NCBI RefSeq assembly: GCF_029871235.1
Contig: NZ_SSOM01000067.1
Location: 248,001 to 312,000 of the forward strand
Direction: 5' to 3'
Origin: Pseudomonas sp. BN411
GTDB lineage: Bacteria; Pseudomonadota; Gammaproteobacteria; Pseudomonadales; Pseudomonadaceae
Length of the DNA: 64,000 nt
The notes under the pieces were generated by a model. The model ran no database searches. It had not been told where the DNA came from and worked only from the letters and a program-made list of their open reading frames with translations. Below are positions 1-8,196 of this stretch, piece by piece. Every line of letters starts with the position of its first letter. Within the stretch, counting starts at the first letter, position 1. The translations under genes were made by a program, and so were the position numbers.

Positions 1-396
1 ATCCTCGACCAGCCGGAGCAGGACTGGGACCTGCGGCGCCACGGCAATCTGCTGTACTTCCTCTGGCCCAACACGCTGGTGTTGGTGGAGCCGGACCACA
101 TCGACTTCTCCACCGTGTTCCCCGACGGCCCGCTGGCGACCCGCGTACTCGGGCATACCTTGCTGCCGGAAGCGCCGGCGACGGAAAAGGCGCAGCGCTA
201 TTTCGAGAAGAACAACGCCATTCTCTATTCGGCACTGGAGGAGGACTTCGCCATGGCGGCGCGGGTGCAGGCAGGGATCCAGGCCGGGGCCAGCGACAGG
301 CTCTGGCATGGGCGTTTCGAGCAGGCGCTGAGGTGGTTCCATCAGGGGTTGGATGAAGTGCTGGGTGATGCGCGGGTGGAGGTTGTGGGAAGGTGA
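1..396 (+). CDS. Rieske-type aromatic-ring/quaternary-amine oxygenase, alpha subunit, C-terminal fragment (5' end outside window)
   Basis: The frame is open from base 1 to a TGA at 394-396, so this is the last 131 codons of a larger gene. The fragment looks like the C-terminal catalytic (SRPBCC, RHO alpha C) domain of Rieske non-haem iron oxygenases. After a LYFLWPN beta-strand segment comes a helix containing ALEEDFAMAARVQAGIQAG. In this family an Asp in such a helix is the third ligand of the mononuclear iron, with two His that lie upstream and outside the window. The Rieske [2Fe-2S] domain is also outside the window. The substrate cannot be told. The overall look is closest to the GbcA/carnitine-monooxygenase-like branch, but that is a guess. 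No downstream reductase gene is present, and a non-coding gap follows. Confidence 0.8.
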   Translation: MLDQPEQDWDLRRHGNLLYFLWPNTLVLVEPDHIDFSTVFPDGPLATRVLGHTLLPEAPATEKAQRYFEKNNAILYSALEEDFAMAARVQAGIQAGASDRLWHGRFEQALRWFHQGLDEVLGDARVEVVGR

Positions 397-460
397 GGGC
401 AGAACAGATTGGCAATCTTGTGTGATTGCTGCTGATCGGGGCCGTGCCGATGGACGTTAC

Positions 461-500
461 CCTCACCCCCAGCCCCTCTCCCAAAGGTAGAGGGGTGACT
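461..500. repeat. C-rich short dyad repeat
   Basis: A CCCTCACCCCCAGCCCCTCT segment is followed by an inverted copy of its core: CCCCTCT at 473-479 pairs with AGAGGGG at 489-495 around a 9-base loop. Sequences of this C-rich type recur between genes of many proteobacteria, often at several places per genome. The assignment rests on recognition of the motif; no second copy is visible in this window. Confidence 0.5.
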
Positions 501-559
501 CGCGTCGGCGAGGGACAAATCATCCTGAAGCAACCCGCGGCCTGAAGCCGTGCAGAAGC

Positions 560-815
560 GGTGGGGCGGCGAGTTCGCCCCTTCAGGAGGCCGAGCGGAA
601 TCGTTGCAGAGGGGACGAGCGGCATGGATGCCGCGAGAGGCGTGTGGGGCCATGGATGGCCCCTCTCGCCGTGCCCCGGCGCAACGATGGAGCGAGGGAA
701 GTCCGGCGCAGCCGGACCCGGATGCAGGGGCAAGCCCTTTTGGTTTCTTTTGGGTGGTGCGGCATTCCGACGACTGCCAAAAGAGACTCGCCGGGAGGCG
801 AAACAGAAACCTGAC
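560..815. repeat. GC-rich, hairpin-bearing intergenic repeat element
   Basis: The segment contains successive short palindromes: GGCATGGATGCC (621-632), GGGGCCATGGATGGCCCC (646-663) and GTCCGGC-GCA-GCCGGAC (701-717). Then CTTTTGG (737-743) pairs at a distance with CCAAAAG (778-784), and a GACTCGCCGGGAGGCGAAAC segment follows. I recognise this arrangement as a type of intergenic element that recurs in Pseudomonas genomes and is often mis-called as small hypothetical proteins. It is non-coding by all signs here. Boundaries are approximate and its function is unknown. Confidence 0.55.
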
Positions 816-884
816 GCCCACTCGGCAATGAACTGGACATCCATCTCCCAAATTGCCAATTCACCGGAACCAGCCGGATACCCA

Positions 885-911
885 CAAAAAAGCCCGGCAT
901 CAAGCCGGGCT
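885..911 (-). terminator. Rho-independent terminator of the DUF4197 gene
   Basis: AGCCCGGC (891-898) pairs with GCCGGGCT (904-911) around ATCAA. On the minus strand the stem is followed by six T (A tract 885-890 on the plus strand). It lies 20 bp past the stop of the gene that ends at 931. Confidence 0.85.
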
Positions 912-930
912 TCTTCACTAGGCGTAACGC

Positions 931-1608
931 TTAAAGCGCCCCAAACACCTTCTTCGCCAAGCTGGTGGCTGCACCCGCCGGATTCTGGCGAATGCTGGCT
1001 TCCTGCTCGGCGATCATCTTGAACAGGCCGTCCAGCGCTTCTTCAGTCACGTAGTTCTCGACATTGGCGCTCTTGGCGTCCACCACGCCGAAGCTCGCGG
1101 CCTGGCCGGCGAAGCTGTTGTACTGCTGAGCCAGACCCACTTTGTCGGTGGCCTGCTTGACGATGGGCAGGAACTTCGCGCGCAGTTGGTCGCGGCTGGT
1201 CTTGTTCAGGTACTGGGTGGCGGCGTCGTCCGGGCCGCTGAGGATGCTCTTGGCATCCTGCACGGTCATTTTCTTGACCGCGTCCACCAGCAGCGCCTGG
1301 GCTTGCGGTACCGCAGCCTCGGCGGCCTTGTTCATGGTCGCTTCCAGCTGTTCCACCTGGGCCCCCATGCCCATCATCTTCATGGTCTTGGCGGCCTTGC
1401 CGAGGTTGCCTGGCAGCTCGATGCGCACGTCCGGGTTGCCGGAGAAGCCACCCGGCTTGCCGAGTTGCTGGACGGCAACCTTGGCACCCTGGGTCAGGGC
1501 ATCCTTGAGGCCGCCGCTGGCGTCCTGCTGGCTGAGGTCGGCGAGGGACAGGGCGAAGGCGCTGGCGGAGAGGGCGAGGCCGGCGCAGAGGGTAGCGAAG
1601 CGGATCAT
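931..1608 (-). CDS. DUF4197 family periplasmic protein
   Basis: This is a 225-residue protein with an N-terminal signal peptide (MIRFATLCAGLALSASAFAL) followed by a mostly helical, soluble domain. The pattern of LPGNLGKAAKTMKMMG, the helix LEATMNKAAEAAVPQAQALL, and the segments ILSGPDDAATQYLNKTS and FVVDA/NVENYVTEEALDGLF-type stretches matches the DUF4197 family, whose function is not known. The start is set at the ATG at 1608 because AAGGA lies just upstream and a signal peptide begins there; the frame is open further upstream but overlaps the preceding gene. It lies 42 bp after the lipoprotein gene ending at 1651, so the two probably form an operon of exported proteins. It ends in a clear terminator. 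Confidence 0.85.
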   Translation of the reverse strand: MIRFATLCAGLALSASAFALSLADLSQQDASGGLKDALTQGAKVAVQQLGKPGGFSGNPDVRIELPGNLGKAAKTMKMMGMGAQVEQLEATMNKAAEAAVPQAQALLVDAVKKMTVQDAKSILSGPDDAATQYLNKTSRDQLRAKFLPIVKQATDKVGLAQQYNSFAGQAASFGVVDAKSANVENYVTEEALDGLFKMIAEQEASIRQNPAGAATSLAKKVFGAL

Positions 1609-1650
1609 GGCTGCATCCTTGTGGCGATGGAGGGGCGGTCTGCCCGGCAC

Positions 1651-2049
1651 TCAGCGGACCGGGTCGACCTTTATCCGCAGGGGCTGCGGATCAGAGCCGT
1701 CGAGTTTAACTGAGTGATGCTCGGTGTTGATGAACATCAGCCGGCCATCCAGCTCGATCCGTGCGCTCACGGCGTAGCGGTGGTTGGGCTGGACTTTGGC
1801 AGGGTCGTAGTCGAGGCGGAAGGCCAGGGGCACCTGGCCCTGGATCGGGCCATTCTGGCGGGCGAGTTCCACCGCTGGGGCATCGGCCAGGGAAACATCC
1901 TGAAGGCTGACACTGAGGGTGGCGGCGGGCGGGAGCGCCATGCGCTGCAGATAGAAGACCTCGCCTTCCAGGTGGCGGGTTTCGTCGGCGGGCTGGCCGG
2001 CGCAGGCAGCGAGCAGGCCGCTGGCGAGAATCATGGGCAGTGCTTTCAT
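1651..2049 (-). CDS. YbaY-like outer-membrane lipoprotein
   Basis: This 132-residue protein has a short lipoprotein signal, MKALPMILASGLLAAC, with the lipobox LLAAC and the modified Cys at residue 16. The remainder is a single beta-rich domain with the GEVFYLQRMALPPAATLSV opening and a closing FINTEHHSVKLDG segment, typical of type III secretion pilotin-like/YbaY lipoproteins. The family is widespread and its role is poorly defined. AGAGG lies 5 bases before the ATG. The DUF4197 gene follows directly. A -10-like TATAGT lies upstream on the minus strand (2085-2090), without a good -35. Confidence 0.8.
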   Translation of the reverse strand: MKALPMILASGLLAACAGQPADETRHLEGEVFYLQRMALPPAATLSVSLQDVSLADAPAVELARQNGPIQGQVPLAFRLDYDPAKVQPNHRYAVSARIELDGRLMFINTEHHSVKLDGSDPQPLRIKVDPVR

Positions 2050-2130
2050 CTGAACCTCTGGGTCGCATGGAATCGATAGGACCCACTATAGAAGGCAACG
2101 TGCGACGAGCCATGGCGGCTGGAAAGACAT

Positions 2131-2149
2131 CGCCCCCGAATCGGGGGCG
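2131..2149 (-). terminator. Stem-loop, probable terminator of the coiled-coil gene
   Basis: CGCCCCC (2131-2137) pairs with GGGGGCG (2143-2149) around a 5-base loop, 12 bp past the stop of the gene ending at 2161. On the minus strand only a weak T-rich run follows, so termination efficiency is uncertain. Confidence 0.5.
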
Positions 2150-2160
2150 AGAAGGGGAGG

Positions 2161-3381
2161 TCAGTGCTGGCCATCCTCCAGCGCGGTGCTGGAGATGGCG
2201 TTCAGGGTGTTGTTGAACTGCACCGTTTCGTTGAAGGTCTTGACCAGGGCACGGAAGCGGTCCTTGGCGGCGATCAGTTGCTTGAGCTTCTCGGCGAGCT
2301 CGTCGTCCTTGCGGTTCAGTGCTGCCTCGCGCTCGTCGAGGGATTCCGCCCGGCGAACCAGGGACTCGGCCAGTTCATCATTGCGCACCTTTTCCAGGCG
2401 CAGGGTTTCGGCGAGCTTGGTCGTGCTGCGGTCGCGGGCTTCGACGCTTTCGGCCAGGGCCTTGAGAGCGGTGCTGCGTTCGACCAGGGCGCGGGCATTG
2501 TCCTCGGCGTTGCGCTCCAGGTTGGAGACTTCGCGGGTCAGCCGTGCCTCCAGCAGACGTAGTTGTTCGTCCTTATCGGCCAGGATGCGTTCTTTCTCCT
2601 GCAACAGGGCTTTGCGCTGCTCCAGGCCTTCCTGCTGCTTCACCGTTTCCAGCTTCTGCTGGGTCAGGCCCTTGGCCATGTCCGCGAGGGAGTCGAGAGT
2701 GCTCTGTACGTCGCACAGGACGCTGTCAGCCTCGCTGTCGGAAAAGGTGGGGAGAGCCGATTGAGGCTGGATCACGGCGGTCGGGTGCTCTGTCTCCACC
2801 GTTGCCGGCTCAATCAGATTTTCAGTTGCCTGTTGGGGCAGTGGGGGTTCCGTGGCGATTTCGGCGCCGTTGCTCGGCAGGTCCTCGATCTCGAGAGGCA
2901 ACCCGGCTTTCGTTTCAGGCCCAGGCCCAGGCCCGGGCTCAGTGGCTGCCTCAGGCTCGGATTCGGGTTCGGGGAGCACTGGCTCCGCGGGTACTTCAGC
3001 GCAGGCTTCCGCTTCGTGCTGTGCGTCAACCGACTCGTGCTCGATCTCTTCCGCGACTGCTTCGTCTGTCGGCGCGGGCTTCTCGACCGCGGCTTCAACG
3101 ACTGCCGGTGTTGTCAGGCTGAAGTCCACGCCAAGGGCGCGGCTATCGATGGCGGGGAAGGAGGTCGCCGCAGGAGTGGTTTCATCCAGCAGTGGCGGGC
3201 GGGTAGACGGTAGCGGATCGCCGAAGTTGGCGCTTTCGCGGGTGGCGATCAGTTTGCTGATGGAAGACCTGTTGATGGAGAGGCAGTGGTGATCGGCCGA
3301 GACGGCTGGGTTGGTGCCATCGCCGGTGATTTCGCCCTTTAGCTGAACGAAGTGGAATTCCACTTTGCTGGCCGTGCTCAC
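2161..3381 (-). CDS. Conserved hypothetical protein, acidic linker plus C-terminal coiled coil
   Basis: This 406-residue protein matches no family I can name. Residues about 1-60 (VEFHFVQLKGEITGDGTNP) look like a small folded N-terminal domain. About 60-220 is a Pro/Glu/Ala-rich acidic linker including a Pro-Gly repeat (EPGPGPGPETK). About 230-390 is an almost unbroken heptad-like coiled coil rich in Glu, Lys, Arg and Leu. There is no signal peptide or membrane segment, so it is probably cytoplasmic and possibly a structural or scaffold protein. The start is set at GTG 3381: AGGGGG precedes it and its G-T-G-A overlaps the stop of the preceding gene, suggesting translational coupling. A frame open further upstream overlaps that gene and is Arg/Pro-rich, so it was rejected. 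Confidence 0.75.
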   Translation of the reverse strand: MSTASKVEFHFVQLKGEITGDGTNPAVSADHHCLSINRSSISKLIATRESANFGDPLPSTRPPLLDETTPAATSFPAIDSRALGVDFSLTTPAVVEAAVEKPAPTDEAVAEEIEHESVDAQHEAEACAEVPAEPVLPEPESEPEAATEPGPGPGPETKAGLPLEIEDLPSNGAEIATEPPLPQQATENLIEPATVETEHPTAVIQPQSALPTFSDSEADSVLCDVQSTLDSLADMAKGLTQQKLETVKQQEGLEQRKALLQEKERILADKDEQLRLLEARLTREVSNLERNAEDNARALVERSTALKALAESVEARDRSTTKLAETLRLEKVRNDELAESLVRRAESLDEREAALNRKDDELAEKLKQLIAAKDRFRALVKTFNETVQFNNTLNAISSTALEDGQH

Positions 3382-3644
3382 GACTCTTCCCCCCTGGTGA
3401 TCTCCCTGAGCACCTGCACGGTGTGTTGCCATTCCTGCTCGGACTCCAGGCCGGCAAGGCGGTAGCCGTTCTCCTGGGGGACGGCGCTCGCCACATACAC
3501 CTTGGCGGTGCCCTGGCGGCTTTCTTCGTTGAGGGTGTAGACGAGGATGTTGCGATCGATCAGGGGGATGGCGAAGCTGCACAGGACGGCGGCGTTGACC
3601 GCCTCTCCGGTGCCGTTCTCGACTGTGATGGTTCTCAGCAGCAT
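3378..3644 (-). CDS. Conserved hypothetical protein, 88 residues
   Basis: This small protein begins MLLRTITVENGTGEAVNAAV and contains FAIPLIDRNILVYTLNEES, VYVASAVPQENGYRLAGL and a C-terminal amphipathic helix. It looks like a compact alpha/beta fold, with no signal peptide and no motif I recognise. GGAAGA precedes the ATG. Its stop overlaps the GTG start of the 406-residue coiled-coil gene, so both are likely made from one message and may work together. It sits beyond the plsB terminator on the same strand. In P. aeruginosa two hypothetical genes occupy the matching place beside plsB, so the pair is probably conserved in the genus. Function unknown. Confidence 0.7.
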   Translation of the reverse strand: MLLRTITVENGTGEAVNAAVLCSFAIPLIDRNILVYTLNEESRQGTAKVYVASAVPQENGYRLAGLESEQEWQHTVQVLREITRGEES

Positions 3645-3780
3645 GGATTGAGTCTTCCGTATTCGGGCTGGTGGTGCACTCGGTTGACCGAGAGGCGCAG
3701 CGCCGAATGGTACGGAGGGGGCTCAGGCGAGCCTGCCGGGAGTTGCCCAGTTGGGATGTGGGAACGGTCCCAAAGGAGAA

Positions 3781-3804
3781 GCGCCAGGCCCGAGGGCCTG
3801 GCGC
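3781..3804 (-). terminator. Rho-independent terminator of plsB
   Basis: A perfect 10-bp stem GCGCCAGGCC / GGCCTGGCGC with loop CGAG lies 15 bp after the plsB stop. On the minus strand it is followed by TTCTCCTTTGG. Confidence 0.7.
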
Positions 3805-3819
3805 GAAGGATCAGCCGGC

Positions 3820-6309
3820 TTATACCGGGGTTTCCGGCTCGACCTCGGCCTGGCGATCGAATGCCACCTGGCGGATGGACAGGCGAATCTCCGCCGGTAG
3901 AACACGCTTGGCAGCACCTTCGGCCAGTTCGCCAAGCAGTTCGTGATAGCCCAGCTTGCCTGCTTCGTCCCGACGCAGTACGCGCTGGTCCAGCATCGTC
4001 TGGATGAAGTGGCGGAACAGGCTCTTGTCGAAGAACTCCGGGGCATTCAGGCCGTGGAGGATCGACAGGCGCTGGGCCATGACGGTGCAGAGGTCTTCGA
4101 GCTCTTCGGCGCTCAACTGGTTCTGGCCGGCGTTGAGCAGCAGGGCGATGGCCATGTAGAAGCGCTGCAGGGTCTGGACGATGGCACGGGCCAGCAGGGT
4201 CAGTAGGACGAACTGCCGCGAACTCGGTGCCGGACGCACATAGACGTCGCCTTCCACCTTGAGCAGACCCTGCTCGACGAAGGCCGCCAGCCACTGGTCC
4301 ACAACGCCATCCAGTTCGCTCGCGTCCCAGCGGATGAACAGCTCCGCCTGCAGATAGGGATAGAGCGCGCGGGTGTAGCGCAGGATCTGCTCGCGGCTCA
4401 TCCGCGCGCTGCTCTGGAAGAAACAGGCCAGCAGGGCGGGCAGGGCGAACACGTGGAGCACGTTGTTGCGGTAGTAGGTCATGAGGACGGCGTTCTGCTC
4501 GTCCAGGTAGAGGATCTTGCCCAGCGCGTCCTTCTGCTCCGCCAGCAGGTTCATGCTCTGCACATACTGGATCAGCGCCTGTCCGTCGCCTTCCGGCAGG
4601 GTGGCGTGGGGCGAGTAGGGCACGGCGCGGATCAGGGCCAGGTAGAGGTCGAGCACGCGGGTCAGGGCGCGTTCGTCCAGGGCCAGGCGGGTGGTGGAGA
4701 GCAGCGCCAGGGCCACAAGGTTGACCGGGTTGATCGCCGCTGCGTCGTTGAGGTGGCGGGCGATGCGTACGGCGAGTTGGTTGGTGGTGTCGTTGAGCCA
4801 GGCCGGGCGGAACTGCGGCCCCAGCTCCTGGGCGCGCCAGTCCGGCTGCTGCTGGTCAAGGAATTCGGCCAGCTTGATCGGCTCGCCGAAGTTCACCGCC
4901 ACTGAGCCGAAACGCAGCTTGAGGGCGCCGATGACCTTGAAGATGTCGAAGATGGATTCTTTCTTCTTGCTCGCGCCGCGCAGTTCGCCCAGGTAGGTGC
5001 GGCCTTCCAGCACGCGCTCGTAGCCGATGTAGACCGGCACGAAAATGATGGGCAGGCGCGAGGAGCGCAGGAAACTGCGCAGGGTGATGGCGAGCATGCC
5101 GGTCTTCGGATGCAGCATGCGGCCGGTACGCGAGCGCCCGCCTTCGACGAAGTACTCCACCGGGAAGCCGCGGCTGAACAGGGTGTGCAGGTATTCGTTG
5201 AATACCGCCGTGTACAGGGGATTGCCCTTGAAGGTACGGCGCATGAAAAAGGCACCGCCACGGCGCAGCAGGCCGCCGATCACCGGCATGTTGAGGTTGA
5301 TGCCGGCGGCGATGTGCGGCGGGGTCAGGCCATTGCGGAACAGCAGGTAGGACAGCAGCAGGTAATCGATATGGCTGCGGTGGCAGGGCACGTAGATGAC
5401 CTCGTGACCGTGCACGATCTCCTGCACCTGCTCGATATGGTTGACCTTGATGCCCTCGTAGAGCTTGTTCCAGAACCAGGACAGCACCACTTCGAGGAAA
5501 CGGATGGCGGTGTAGGCGAAGTCGGAGGCGATCTCATTGCCGTACTTGAGCGCCTGGGCCTCGGCGGTGGCCAGGCTGACCTTCTCGCGTTCGGCTTCCT
5601 CAGCGATGGCCTGGCGCACCAGCGGACCGCGCACCAGGCCCTTGACCAGATTGCGGCGGTGGGAAAGGTCAGGGCCGATGACCGCGGTCTTCTGGTTGCG
5701 GAAGTGGACCCGCAGGATGCGGTTGACCATGCGCAGTGTGCGCTCCGGGCCCTTGTCCTGCTCTACCAGCTCACGCAGGTGGATGGGGGCGGAGAACTGC
5801 ACGCGGGTCTTGCGCCCGAGAATGAGGATGCTGACCAGCTTGCGCAGCCGGCCGGTCACTGCCCAGCTGTCGGCGAAGAGCAGCTTCCAGGGGCTGGTTT
5901 CACGGTCGGGCGACTGCCCCCAGAACACCGTCACCGGAATGATCTGCGCATCTTCCACCGCATGTTGCTGGATGGCGCCCAGCACCCGTACCAGGGTGGG
6001 GGAGGCGCCGCGCTTGTCCTGGCCGCCTAGCCAGCCCGGCTCCGGCGTCAGATAGAAGAATGCGGTCGGCTCCAGCAGGTCTCCCACCGCCACCGGCAGC
6101 ACCGGACGTGGCAGGCCGGCCTTGGTGCATTCCCGATCCACCACCGCCAGGTCACTCGCCGACGGTTGCTGCAGTACGTAGAACACCGGCTTGCTGCGGT
6201 CTAGCTTCAAGGTGAAGGCGGACTGGTTGATGGTCTCGGAGCGCACCCAGAGATACAGCAGGCGGCGCAGGGCACCAAAGGCGAGTCGGCGGAAAGGGGA
6301 GCGGGTCAT
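3820..6309 (-). CDS. plsB: Glycerol-3-phosphate 1-O-acyltransferase
   Basis: PlsB transfers a fatty acyl group from acyl-ACP or acyl-CoA to sn-glycerol 3-phosphate, the first committed step of phospholipid synthesis, at the inner membrane. The 829-residue product has the family's usual length. The acyltransferase H-X4-D motif is visible in [15 protein letters not shown], followed by substrate-binding segments [37 protein letters not shown] and [16 protein letters not shown]. The start is set at ATG 6309 ([12 protein letters not shown]), where family similarity begins. The frame is open 246 bases further, but that extension runs into the divergent promoter region. No strong ribosome binding site is visible. 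It is divergent from the Gld-like ABC operon and ends in its own terminator. Confidence 0.95.
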   Translation of the reverse strand: MTRSPFRRLAFGALRRLLYLWVRSETINQSAFTLKLDRSKPVFYVLQQPSASDLAVVDRECTKAGLPRPVLPVAVGDLLEPTAFFYLTPEPGWLGGQDKRGASPTLVRVLGAIQQHAVEDAQIIPVTVFWGQSPDRETSPWKLLFADSWAVTGRLRKLVSILILGRKTRVQFSAPIHLRELVEQDKGPERTLRMVNRILRVHFRNQKTAVIGPDLSHRRNLVKGLVRGPLVRQAIAEEAEREKVSLATAEAQALKYGNEIASDFAYTAIRFLEVVLSWFWNKLYEGIKVNHIEQVQEIVHGHEVIYVPCHRSHIDYLLLSYLLFRNGLTPPHIAAGINLNMPVIGGLLRRGGAFFMRRTFKGNPLYTAVFNEYLHTLFSRGFPVEYFVEGGRSRTGRMLHPKTGMLAITLRSFLRSSRLPIIFVPVYIGYERVLEGRTYLGELRGASKKKESIFDIFKVIGALKLRFGSVAVNFGEPIKLAEFLDQQQPDWRAQELGPQFRPAWLNDTTNQLAVRIARHLNDAAAINPVNLVALALLSTTRLALDERALTRVLDLYLALIRAVPYSPHATLPEGDGQALIQYVQSMNLLAEQKDALGKILYLDEQNAVLMTYYRNNVLHVFALPALLACFFQSSARMSREQILRYTRALYPYLQAELFIRWDASELDGVVDQWLAAFVEQGLLKVEGDVYVRPAPSSRQFVLLTLLARAIVQTLQRFYMAIALLLNAGQNQLSAEELEDLCTVMAQRLSILHGLNAPEFFDKSLFRHFIQTMLDQRVLRRDEAGKLGYHELLGELAEGAAKRVLPAEIRLSIRQVAFDRQAEVEPETPV

Positions 6310-6441
6310 GACAGGGTAAGGCTGTGAAACGAGCGATTGCTCGGGGCGGCTAGTTTGCCGTATTCGCCGTCGCGTCGCAAAAAGCCGCGGGCCGTCGTTT
6401 TTACCCGAATTTTCCTGCAACTTTTCGCACAAGGGGCAGTC

Positions 6442-6471
6442 TTGCAATGCCTGCGGGGGACTCCTTATAGT
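6442..6471 (+). promoter_or_regulatory. Probable sigma-70 promoter of the Gld-like ABC operon
   Basis: The -35 TTGCAA (6442-6447) and -10 TATAGT (6466-6471) are separated by 18 bp, with a predicted start near 6478, about 60 bases before the ATPase gene. Position and sequence both fit; no experimental support. Confidence 0.55.
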
Positions 6472-6539
6472 CCGCCAGCGTTTTGCAAGGCCCCGGTGGC
6501 CAGCATGGCCAGGGGCTGTTCCCGACGGGACTAGAGGCC

Positions 6540-7463
6540 ATGATCGAAATAACAAATCTGACCAAGCGCTTTGCGCAGCACACTGCCGTGGACAACCTGT
6601 CCTTCAGCGTCGCACCGGGGGAGGTGCTGGGGTTTCTTGGCCCCAATGGCGCGGGCAAGTCCACCACCATGAAGATGCTCACCGGCTTCCTCGCGCCGAC
6701 CTCCGGCAGCGCGAGCATCTTCGGCTTCGATATCCAGACTCACACCCTCAAGGCCCAGCGGGAAATCGGCTACCTGCCGGAAGGCGCTCCCTGCTATGGC
6801 GACATGACGGTGCGCGGCTTCCTCGAGTTCATCGCTGAAGTGCGCGGCTTCCGGGGTGCCGAGAAGAAAGCCCGGGTGGCCCGTGCGGTGGGGCAGGTGG
6901 AGCTGGATAACGTCCTCGGCCAGTCCATCGAGACCCTCTCCAAGGGCTACAAGCGCCGCGTCGGCCTGGCCCAGGCGATCCTCCATGATCCGCGCGTGCT
7001 GATCCTCGACGAGCCCACCGATGGTCTCGACCCGAACCAGAAGCACCAGGTGCGCCAGCTGATTCAGAGCCTGGCCCACGAGAAGATCGTGATCATCTCT
7101 ACCCACATCCTCGAAGAGGTCACCGCGGTCTGCACCCGCGCCCTGGTGATCGCTTCCGGCAAGGTGGTGGCCGATGGCACTCCCTTCGAGCTGGAAAGCC
7201 GCTCCCGCTACCACCAGGCGGTGACGCTGGTAGCCGACGAGCCGCTGGACATGCTGGCCCTGGCAGTGCTGCCGGGTGTGGCCGGCATCGAGGAGAACGC
7301 CATCCAAGGCGGCCTGACCATCCTGGCCAAGCCGGGCGAAGTGATCTTCCCGCAGGTGAACCAACTGATTCATCAGCGGGGCTGGAAAGTGAAGGAGCTG
7401 GACGTGGAGCGCGGCCGTCTCGATGAGGTGTTCCGCCGACTGACCCGGGGAGAAGCGGCATGA
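6540..7463 (+). CDS. ABC transporter ATP-binding protein, GldA/CcmA-like
   Basis: This 307-residue ABC ATPase powers the adjacent ABC-2 permease. Visible motifs in order are Walker [10 protein letters not shown] (about residues 35-43), the signature region [14 protein letters not shown], Walker [14 protein letters not shown], and the H-loop STHIL. The last 90 residues form the extra domain of the GldA/DrrA-type subfamily. The start is set at ATG 6540 ([11 protein letters not shown]), where ABC similarity begins. Its stop overlaps the next gene's start as ATGA (7460-7463). It is first in an operon with a permease, a GldG-like protein and a DUF4340 protein. In Bacteroidota, GldA-F-G are needed for gliding, but no other gliding genes are here, so the substrate is unknown. 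Confidence 0.9.
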   Translation: MIEITNLTKRFAQHTAVDNLSFSVAPGEVLGFLGPNGAGKSTTMKMLTGFLAPTSGSASIFGFDIQTHTLKAQREIGYLPEGAPCYGDMTVRGFLEFIAEVRGFRGAEKKARVARAVGQVELDNVLGQSIETLSKGYKRRVGLAQAILHDPRVLILDEPTDGLDPNQKHQVRQLIQSLAHEKIVIISTHILEEVTAVCTRALVIASGKVVADGTPFELESRSRYHQAVTLVADEPLDMLALAVLPGVAGIEENAIQGGLTILAKPGEVIFPQVNQLIHQRGWKVKELDVERGRLDEVFRRLTRGEAA

Positions 7464-8194
7464 GGCAGTTGCCGGTTATTTTCAAACGCGAGCTGGCGAG
7501 CTACTTCGCTACACCGCTGGCCTATGTGTTCATCGTGATCTTCCTGGTGCTGTCCGGGGTCTTCACCTTCTATCTGGGCGGCTTCTACGAAAGCGGCCAG
7601 GCGAGCCTCGCGCCCTTCTTCAACTTCCACCCCTGGCTCTACCTGTTCCTGGTGCCGGCCATCGCCATGCGCCTGTGGGCCGAGGAGCGCAAGTCCGGCT
7701 CCATCGAGTTGCTGATGACGCTGCCCATCACCCGCTTCGAAGCGGTCACCGGCAAGTTCCTCGCCGCCTGGGCCTTCGCCGGCCTGGCGCTGCTGCTGAC
7801 TTTCCCGATGGTGATCACGGTCAACTACCTCGGCGAGCCGGACAATGGCGCCATCATCACCGGCTACATCGGCAGCTGGCTGCTGTCCGGGGCCTTCCTC
7901 GCCATCGGCTCCTGCATGTCGGCGCTGGCGAAGAACCAGGTGATCGCCTTCATCCTCGCCGTCAGCGTGTGCTTCCTGTTCATCGTCAGCGGCTTCCCGC
8001 TGGTGCTGGACGCCTTCAGCGCCTGGGCGCCGCAATGGCTGCTGGATGCCGTGGCCTCGCTGAGTTTCCTCACCCGTTTCGATGCCATCAGCAAGGGCGT
8101 GATCGACCTGCGTGACCTGCTCTACTTCGTCACCCTGATCGCCGCCTGGCTGGCCGCCACCGCCGTGGTGGTCGATCTGAAGAAGGCCGACTGA
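7460..8194 (+). CDS. ABC-2 type transporter permease, GldF-like
   Basis: This 244-residue integral membrane protein has about six hydrophobic segments (for example FATPLAYVFIVIFLVLSGVF, ALLLTFPMVITVNYL, VIAFILAVSVCFLFIVSGF). It begins [24 protein letters not shown], the cytoplasmic elbow typical of ABC-2 permeases in the GldF/NosY-like group, and carries RLWAEERKSGSIELLMTLPI, a coupling-helix region common to that group. It overlaps the ATPase gene by 4 bp and is followed 2 bp later by the GldG-like gene, so the three are translationally linked. It presumably forms the membrane channel with the ATPase; the transported molecule is unknown. Confidence 0.9.
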   Translation: MRQLPVIFKRELASYFATPLAYVFIVIFLVLSGVFTFYLGGFYESGQASLAPFFNFHPWLYLFLVPAIAMRLWAEERKSGSIELLMTLPITRFEAVTGKFLAAWAFAGLALLLTFPMVITVNYLGEPDNGAIITGYIGSWLLSGAFLAIGSCMSALAKNQVIAFILAVSVCFLFIVSGFPLVLDAFSAWAPQWLLDAVASLSFLTRFDAISKGVIDLRDLLYFVTLIAAWLAATAVVVDLKKAD

Positions 8195-8196
8195 AC

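Larger units (their letters stand above)
397..930. other. Gene-free gap of 534 bp with repeats and one terminator
   Basis: No convincing gene is present. The open frames on both strands are Arg/Pro/Ser-rich, overlap one another, and have no ribosome binding site or family resemblance. The gap holds a short C-rich dyad (461-500), a longer hairpin-rich intergenic repeat (about 560-815) and the terminator of the minus-strand DUF4197 gene (885-911). Confidence 0.75.

Noticed and set aside
342-851. Overlapping open frames on both strands in the left gap
   Set aside because: They are Arg/Pro/Ser-rich, lie over hairpin repeats, lack ribosome binding sites and resemble no protein family.
6310-6555. 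N-terminal extension of plsB
   Set aside because: It would run through the divergent intergenic region and adds 82 residues unlike the family; ATG 6309 is where similarity starts.
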